Positions 1-4,378 of a stretch of 6,589 nt of DNA are shown in pieces. Below the pieces are notes generated by a model. The model ran no database searches. It saw only the letters and a list, made by a program, of their open reading frames with translations, and was not told the DNA's origin. Every line of letters starts with the position of its first letter. Position 1 is the stretch's first letter. The DNA comes from an uncultured bacterium (GTDB lineage: Bacteria > Patescibacteriota > Saccharimonadia > Saccharimonadales > Saccharimonadaceae), in the NCBI GenBank assembly GCA_903889015.1, contig CAISVS010000090.1:1-6589 (forward strand), in the 5' to 3' direction. Made by a program: the position numbers and the translations under genes.

Positions 1-279
1 TTCAAATTCTGGCACCATACTGTCATCACCCAGTCCAATAAATTCAATAATATCAGCAACTTGAGTTCGCAAAGTTACCCAAGGATCAACTGTGTTTGAT
101 AGTGTCGTTTGTTGTTTGATTTTAACCTGCGCATCGGTCGGGTTATTCCAAACTTCTGGTTGCGCCAATTGTTCGGTTAAAACCGCAATTCGTTCTTGTT
201 TTTTAATAACGTCCAAACGCTCAAAAGCCGCATCAATTTGCGTCAACAATGTTGTCAGTCGTTTTAACAGTGGTTGCAT
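1..279 (-). CDS. prfB: Peptide chain release factor 2 (RF2), N-terminal part, cut by the window edge
   Basis: RF2 ends translation at UAA and UGA codons by triggering peptidyl-tRNA hydrolysis on the ribosome. Only the first 93 residues are visible; the reading frame is open to base 1. What is seen is the helical N-terminal domain: basic-hydrophobic helices (residues 1-40), the RF2-like block QPEVWNNPTDAQ (40-51) and a tryptophan at 67. The PxxW(N/D) block fits RF2 rather than RF1. The SPF codon-recognition and GGQ catalytic motifs would lie outside the window. The ATG at 279-277 is chosen because the N-terminus then has about the length of E. coli RF2. AAGGTG (299-294) is a possible ribosome binding site, but its 14-nt spacing is long. 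Unlike E. coli and most bacteria, there is no in-frame UGA near codon 25: the equivalent place reads CGT TTG GAC (219-211), so no programmed +1 frameshift is needed. Confidence 0.88.
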   Translation of the reverse strand, partial: MQPLLKRLTTLLTQIDAAFERLDVIKKQERIAVLTEQLAQPEVWNNPTDAQVKIKQQTTLSNTVDPWVTLRTQVADIIEFIGLGDDSMVPEFE

Positions 280-286
280 TGTATTT

Positions 287-295
287 ATTGTAACA
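287..295 (-). promoter_or_regulatory. Possible extended -10 promoter element for prfB
   Basis: On the minus strand the bases read TGTTACAAT: a TGn extension followed by TACAAT, five of six matches to the TATAAT consensus. Only 7 nt separate it from the prfB ATG, so a transcript from it would start at or next to the start codon and be leaderless or nearly so. No good -35 box is seen 17 bp upstream (best TTCCAA, three of six). The same bases overlap the possible Shine-Dalgarno AAGGTG (299-294), so only one of the two readings may be functional. Confidence 0.3.
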
Positions 296-305
296 CCTTA
301 AGTTA

Positions 306-329
306 GCTATTGGAATTTGGCTATTGGAA
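306..329. repeat. Short direct repeat, two copies of GCTATTGGAA with a 14-bp period
   Basis: GCTATTGGAA occurs at 306-315 and 320-329, separated by TTTG. The surrounding plus strand keeps a loose 7-bp rhythm of GG dinucleotides (312-313, 319-320, 326-327, 333-334). It faces a similar GG-spaced tract of opposite orientation at 473-488. The sequence shows the repeat directly; its function is unknown. Confidence 0.6.
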
Positions 330-356
330 GATGGCAAAGGTTGATTAATAATCATT

Positions 357-380
357 TCATAACATGCAATATTTCTCCTC
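357..380 (-). promoter_or_regulatory. Strong Shine-Dalgarno followed by start-stop mini-ORFs ahead of prfB
   Basis: On the minus strand GAGGAG (380-375) lies 9 nt before ATG (365-363), the best-spaced ribosome binding site in the window. The frame it opens is only ATG TTA TGA (365-357). A second ATG AAA TGA (360-352) overlaps that stop as ATGA. A third ATG (355) overlaps the second stop and opens a 40-codon frame that runs out of frame into prfB, ending at TGA (235-233). All three stops are UGA, the codon read by RF2, which the next gene encodes. Translation of any of them is unproven. Confidence 0.3.
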
Positions 381-403
381 TGTTAGAGCACCGACCCTGA
401 GAA
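373..403 (-). promoter_or_regulatory. Predicted leader hairpin that would bury a Shine-Dalgarno sequence
   Basis: In minus-strand RNA, UUCUC (403-399) can pair with GAGAA (377-373), and CUCU (388-385) with AGAG (381-378), closing an AAC loop. That gives nine pairs in two stacked blocks with a 10-nt bulge (398-389). The 3' strand, AGAGGAGAA, contains the GAGGAG ribosome binding site of the mini-ORF, so the fold would block it. Pairing was found by eye, with no energy calculation. Confidence 0.3.
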
Positions 404-472
404 GTGTTATTTTGTGCATCTTTTCTATTTTCCCTATGTTAGACTATTTCTTGCTTTTTTACTTTCCTATTT

Positions 473-502
473 CCCAATCCCCAATCCCGACTTACAGGAC
501 CC
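473..502 (-). repeat. G-run cluster with tandem GGGATTG heptamer; potential G-quadruplex
   Basis: On the minus strand (the RNA-like strand for murL read-through) there are four runs of three or four G (502-500, 488-486, 482-479, 475-473), with loops of 11, 3 and 3 nt. The last three runs come from a tandem heptamer, GGGATTG repeated twice plus GG. The run arrangement meets the usual minimum for an intramolecular G-quadruplex, although one loop is long. It lies just after the murL stop and could slow transcription or protect the mRNA end; that role is inference. Confidence 0.4.
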
Positions 503-515
503 GAGGGGGTTTTGA

Positions 516-1766
516 TTACCACTCCTGCGCTATGTATGTTTTCAAATAGTCAAAATCTGATTCTGGCACATCAAATGGCAATTGCGCATAATCGCCTTTT
601 TTATGTGACATATGATACGCCAAACTCAGTTCATTAACTTCGCCGACACATTCAAACGGCTTCATAACTTCATCAATTCCCAACAATCCTTTGAATGTAT
701 TTTCTAGGCTAGGTTTTGCAAATAAATCTTGATTGTCAAATAAGCTTTTTAGCTCATTAGCTTGTAAAAACGGCGCAAACAACAGATACGAATTAGCACA
801 TTTTGGACAATCGCCACACCACTTTAAGACACTGTTGTCATTGCCCTGTTTATAATTTGCTAAGTTACACGAACTAAATTCATGGCCATGTTTTGCCCAA
901 ACTTTATCAACAAACATTTCCGCGACGCGCAGTTCACTATAGCCTCGAATTAGTGATCTAATGTGCAAATTCGGTGATATATAACGTGACACATAATCAG
1001 AAAATGCCACTTCAGCCGCCCAAGTTTTAGACCATTGATGATTAACTGCCAAGTCGCCAATATGGGCGTGCGGTTCTTCACCTTCATGCGCTATCGAAGT
1101 AATAACTTCATTTTTATTCAATAAAATCGCTTGGATTATCGCCAGACTTTGAACGATATATGTTACTGGTACATGGCCTTTTTTACCACCATCAACTTCG
1201 GCCTGACGCAAACCGTTATGATCAATATTCCGTCGACTTAGCACTAATTCTGAACCAATTTTATTTAATACTTTTGGATAATTATCACTGCTGGATATAT
1301 ACAAGGACACAAATTCTTTACCAGATTCTGATAATAATTCAGCCGTCAGTAATGAATCCTTGCCGCCACTTTGAAGTGCCAATGTGCCCACTCCATCATA
1401 CTGGTTTTCATTAATAGTCGTTTGCTTTGAAGCTGTAAAATGCGCCAAATCATCGCGCGTTAAGTCGTTCTCGAATGCAAATTGTCCCATACCCTCTTGA
1501 TAGACTTTATTAAAAAACTCAACTTGCCACTCGTCCAATGCCATATCCAGTTTTACAGTTGCAGACGGAAAAGTTTTATAATACGACGTACCAATAATAA
1601 TGAACGCCAAAAACATCGCCTTATCGAGTACTTGATTATTATAATTATCACCTGATTGAAAAGTCACCGTCTCGCAAAAATTTCGACCATCGTCAAAACC
1701 ATATTCAAACTTTGCTAACGATTTAGACGGATCAAAACTATATGATTTAAAAATGAATTGACTCAC
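516..1766 (-). CDS. murL: UDP-N-acetylmuramoyl-L-alanyl-L-glutamate epimerase (MurL family)
   Basis: MurL enzymes (known from Xanthomonas oryzae) invert the terminal L-Glu of UDP-MurNAc-L-Ala-L-Glu to D-Glu in an ATP- and Mg-dependent reaction in the cytoplasm, supplying the D-Glu of peptidoglycan without a free glutamate racemase. The 416-residue protein has a PP-loop-like nucleotide motif SGGKDS (133-138), a GHVPVTYIVQ block (197-206), an HEGEEPH acidic-histidine segment (227-233), NHQWSKTW (242-249), a cysteine cluster CGDCPKC (317-323) and PFECVG near the C-terminus (370-375). I recognise this combination as MurL. No signal peptide or clear membrane segment is seen. The start is GTG (1766-1764), supported by its GTGA overlap with the murD2 stop, which suggests translational coupling; a weak AGGG lies about 18 nt upstream. 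Alternatives such as QueC or another PP-loop ATPase are less likely given the partner gene. The stop is TAA. Confidence 0.85.
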   Translation of the reverse strand: MSQFIFKSYSFDPSKSLAKFEYGFDDGRNFCETVTFQSGDNYNNQVLDKAMFLAFIIIGTSYYKTFPSATVKLDMALDEWQVEFFNKVYQEGMGQFAFENDLTRDDLAHFTASKQTTINENQYDGVGTLALQSGGKDSLLTAELLSESGKEFVSLYISSSDNYPKVLNKIGSELVLSRRNIDHNGLRQAEVDGGKKGHVPVTYIVQSLAIIQAILLNKNEVITSIAHEGEEPHAHIGDLAVNHQWSKTWAAEVAFSDYVSRYISPNLHIRSLIRGYSELRVAEMFVDKVWAKHGHEFSSCNLANYKQGNDNSVLKWCGDCPKCANSYLLFAPFLQANELKSLFDNQDLFAKPSLENTFKGLLGIDEVMKPFECVGEVNELSLAYHMSHKKGDYAQLPFDVPESDFDYLKTYIAQEW

Positions 1767-3061
1767 AAGCTGTTGACGATATCCCTAAATTGATTACCGC
1801 GGTCATAAAAATTAATAAACATATCAAAACTAGCGCAACCCGGACTCATCACAACAACATCACCAGACCGAGCATAAGATTTTGCCAATTCAATAATTGG
1901 TTGCAAAGTCGTTAGGTCGGTTGTTTCAACTTGCAAACTAGGACTTACTTGCTTTATAGTCTCAGCCAATTTATGACGAATTTCACCCATAATAATCACT
2001 GATTTTATATTGTTTTGATTAGCAATCGCATCGGCCAATTCACTAAAATCTGCACCCTTATCGATACCGCCCAATATCAAGATTTCTGGTTGTTCGAATG
2101 ATTTAATTGCCGCAATCGTTGCCGATGGCGCCGACGAAAAACTGTCATTATAATATTTAACACCGTCGATTTCTCGAATAAATTCAATACGGTGTGGCAA
2201 ACCTTGGAATTTACGCAAACCCGATTCAATATCCGTATCTGTTAATTTATAAAATCTAGCAACCGTTAACGCCGCACAGGCATTCTCGACATTATGATTA
2301 CCAATCAATTGCAGTGCATCAATTGAACAAATTTTGTGTTCGTTTTCATAGAAAGCATCTTCCTTAACATAAACCCCGCCATCGTCTGGCACCGCATAAC
2401 GGACAGCTTTACCTTCGGATGATACATTAGCAATTTGCAGTGATAATTCATTTGCAGGATTAAAAACACACAAATCACCTGACTTTTGAAATCGACGGAT
2501 ATTTGATTTAGCATCAACATAATCACCAAAATCAGTATGAACATTTAAGTGATCAGGTTCGATTAACAATACGACTGCAATGTGTGGCGATGATTCCAAA
2601 TCCCATAATTGAAAACTGGACAGTTCATAGACAACAATATCGTCAGCTTTAATTTCACCCAATGCATCCAGTGATGGCGTACCAATATTGCCCAGCAGCC
2701 AGACTTTTTTACCAGCCGCTTCAAAAATACTTGCAATTAAACTGGCTGTCGTTCCTTTACCTTTGGTACCTGTCACGCCAATAATTGGCGCTGGACATTT
2801 AGCAAAAAACTCGTTCGTTGCTGACCAAATTTTACCATCAGTTACAATTTTACTTGGTGCCAAGCCGGCCGTGCGTATCACCAAATCATATCCGTTTAAT
2901 TGCGAAAAAGCATCACTGCCGATAATTGCAAAAACACCATCTGGTTCCATTTGCTCAATCTTATTTTCATCAAAAACCGTCAATTCATTTTTTGGATCAG
3001 CTGACCAGTACTTATAACTTGATTTACCTTCTTGTCCGTAACCAGCAATTGCAATCTTCAT
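1763..3061 (-). CDS. murD2: UDP-N-acetylmuramoyl-L-alanine--L-glutamate ligase (MurD2 type)
   Basis: A Mur ligase of the MurD branch that adds glutamate to UDP-MurNAc-L-Ala at the cost of ATP in the cytoplasm. It is read here as the L-Glu-using MurD2 form because murL overlaps its end. The 432 residues are a full MurD length: an N-terminal Rossmann-like domain (1-90), a central ATPase with P-loop GVTGTKGKGTT (95-105), ELSSFQL (146-152), PDHLNVH (169-175), a probable carbamylated lysine K185 in DAKSN, GNHNVENA (254-261), GLPHR (287-291), and a C-terminal domain with LGGIDKGADF (330-339) and SPGCASFDMFINF (406-418). The P-loop is atypical: TKGKG replaces the usual TNGKS. NDSF (305-308) has Phe where E. 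coli MurD has Lys of NDSK, a D-Glu contact, while S411 and F418 match its other contacts. ATG follows the M16 stop by 9 nt with only a weak GGA; it ends in TGA. The MurD fold is certain, the L-Glu specificity inferred. Confidence 0.85.
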   Translation of the reverse strand: MKIAIAGYGQEGKSSYKYWSADPKNELTVFDENKIEQMEPDGVFAIIGSDAFSQLNGYDLVIRTAGLAPSKIVTDGKIWSATNEFFAKCPAPIIGVTGTKGKGTTASLIASIFEAAGKKVWLLGNIGTPSLDALGEIKADDIVVYELSSFQLWDLESSPHIAVVLLIEPDHLNVHTDFGDYVDAKSNIRRFQKSGDLCVFNPANELSLQIANVSSEGKAVRYAVPDDGGVYVKEDAFYENEHKICSIDALQLIGNHNVENACAALTVARFYKLTDTDIESGLRKFQGLPHRIEFIREIDGVKYYNDSFSSAPSATIAAIKSFEQPEILILGGIDKGADFSELADAIANQNNIKSVIIMGEIRHKLAETIKQVSPSLQVETTDLTTLQPIIELAKSYARSGDVVVMSPGCASFDMFINFYDRGNQFRDIVNSL

Positions 3062-3070
3062 ATATCCAGT

Positions 3071-4357
3071 TTACTCTTTTTCAAAGAGTGTTGCTATTTT
3101 ATCGTTCAAATCGACTAGTTCTTGCTTGTCGCCGCTACTGACAGCCGCCAACACCCAAATATCTTCTTTGATGAAGTTACGAGCCGTATCGATCATACGT
3201 TGTACCGTCACGTTTTTAATCATTTCAGGCACTTTATCGTAATCCTTGATAAAACCGTCATCAAAATAACGTCCAGTATAAAAACCACTGATTTGCGATA
3301 CAGTCTGAGCACCCATTTGATAACGTCCCAACGCAAATGATTTAGCAGCGCTTACTTCCTCGTCAGCAATTTTACCATCTAAAACATTTTTAATTTCGCG
3401 GGCAATAATATCAAATAATTCGCCTGCCGCTTCATGATTAACTTGTCCTGTGATATCCCAGCCGCTGTCATACAGTCCCGTACCGACATATGAACTAATA
3501 TTATATGCCAAACCACGTTTGCGAGCGGCGCCAAAGATACGTGAATGCATCGTACCAGTTAAAATATGGTTCAAATAATGCATAGCATCTAGCTCTTCGT
3601 CGTTTAATTCTCTAGGAATCGCCATAAACAAACCAAATGTCATATTAGTTGCATCCTTACGACGAATCACACTTGGACCAGCCTTGGCTAAAATATCATG
3701 AGGTATTTCCAAACGCACACCTTCAGGCAGGGCCATATCCTCTAACTGTCGTTTGATTTCGGCTTTACGCCCCAACAACTTACCAGCAATTACAAAACGC
3801 AAGTTATTAGTTGTATGAGTTCGACGATGATGCTCGCGCACATCAGCCAATGTTACAGCACTAATTGTCTGCAGCGACTGACGAAAAGTCAAAACATCTT
3901 CGCCAATCAATTGTTGAACGCGTGGCCACAAAATACGATAATGATCGTTCAAATAATTCGTCAGTTCACTTCTGACATTACCTTTTTCAGCGTGCAATTC
4001 TTCTTCGTTAAATTTTGGCTGACAAATCGCTAGTTTTTGTAAATCCAAAATTCGATCCCATTCAAAGTCAGCACAATCGGCCTCATAAACCATCGATAAA
4101 TCACTAGTATAAGCGTTACGATAAGCGCCATTTTTTGTAAATTCGAACTCAAATTCATGGTCACTTTTAAAACGCGCATTGGCACCAAAAGCCATATGCT
4201 CCATAATATGAGCTACTTGTTCAATATCTTTGGATTTAACATAACGATTGCCGGCCCGAAACTGAAATTGCATACTCATCGTCGTCGCATCTGGCACATC
4301 AATTAATAATCCTCGGGCGCCATTTTTCAAACGTATCTCTTCGACGGTATGTTTCAT
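3071..4357 (-). CDS. M16-family (pitrilysin/processing-peptidase type) zinc metallopeptidase
   Basis: A putative zinc endopeptidase of the inverzincin M16 group. The inverted zinc motif HIMEH (H50, E53, H54) is present, and E131 in NVRSEL sits 76 residues after H54, the classic HXXEH-X76-E spacing, so the catalytic site looks intact. The C-terminal half (about 225-428) is the second, inactive M16 domain, with the RGLAYNISSYVG segment (281-292) resembling the substrate-binding R/Y motif. At 428 residues it matches the short M16B forms, which act as dimers, not the long pitrilysin forms. No signal peptide or membrane segment is seen, so cytoplasmic action on peptides or processed leaders is the simplest reading; the substrate is unknown. 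It starts 21 nt after secA, with AGG (4373-4371) 13 nt before the ATG, and is followed closely by murD2. This points to cotranscription with secretion and cell-wall genes but not to a proven shared pathway. The stop is TAA. Confidence 0.85.
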   Translation of the reverse strand: MKHTVEEIRLKNGARGLLIDVPDATTMSMQFQFRAGNRYVKSKDIEQVAHIMEHMAFGANARFKSDHEFEFEFTKNGAYRNAYTSDLSMVYEADCADFEWDRILDLQKLAICQPKFNEEELHAEKGNVRSELTNYLNDHYRILWPRVQQLIGEDVLTFRQSLQTISAVTLADVREHHRRTHTTNNLRFVIAGKLLGRKAEIKRQLEDMALPEGVRLEIPHDILAKAGPSVIRRKDATNMTFGLFMAIPRELNDEELDAMHYLNHILTGTMHSRIFGAARKRGLAYNISSYVGTGLYDSGWDITGQVNHEAAGELFDIIAREIKNVLDGKIADEEVSAAKSFALGRYQMGAQTVSQISGFYTGRYFDDGFIKDYDKVPEMIKNVTVQRMIDTARNFIKEDIWVLAAVSSGDKQELVDLNDKIATLFEKE

Positions 4358-4378
4358 ATATTAAGTTTTACCTAACTT

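Larger units (their letters stand above)
280..515. other. murL-prfB intergenic region with repeats and a possible leader
   Basis: This 236-bp gap is the only sizeable non-coding stretch. Read in the direction of the genes (minus strand), it contains in order: a weak GC hairpin right after the murL stop, a cluster of four G-runs, an A-rich tract, a hairpin holding a strong Shine-Dalgarno sequence, overlapping mini-ORFs, a GG-spaced repeat and an extended -10-like motif before prfB. I see no convincing rho-independent terminator on the minus strand, because no T-run follows any stem, so read-through from murL into prfB is possible. The plus-strand open frame at 364-549 has no ribosome binding site and no recognisable product. 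Confidence 0.6.

Noticed and set aside
92..301. Plus-strand open frame opposite prfB
   Set aside because: It is antisense to a recognisable RF2 N-terminus with a correct start and length, so it is a shadow frame.
374..410. A functional tRNA gene on the plus strand
   Set aside because: The anticodon stem does not close, the D-loop lacks GG, and no T-arm or acceptor pairing is present.
300..490. CRISPR array from the heptad repeats
   Set aside because: The repeats are 7-10 bp, degenerate and lack regular 30-bp spacers.
495..518. Rho-independent terminator after murL, or on the plus strand
   Set aside because: The ACCC/GGGT stem is only four pairs. On the minus strand no T-run follows; on the plus strand TTTT follows but no plus-strand gene precedes it.
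364..549. Plus-strand open frame of 61 codons with a hydrophobic stretch
   Set aside because: It has no ribosome binding site, runs antisense into the murL end, and its hydrophobicity comes from T-rich spacer; no family is recognised.
1763..1765. UGA recoded as glycine, as in some CPR groups
   Set aside because: murD2 ends properly at TGA with normal MurD C-terminal length, and an RF2 gene is present.
516..1766. murL as a QueC-like or other PP-loop ATPase
   Set aside because: SGGKDS alone would allow it, but the GHVPVT, NHQWSK and CGDCPKC blocks and the overlap with a MurD gene point to MurL.
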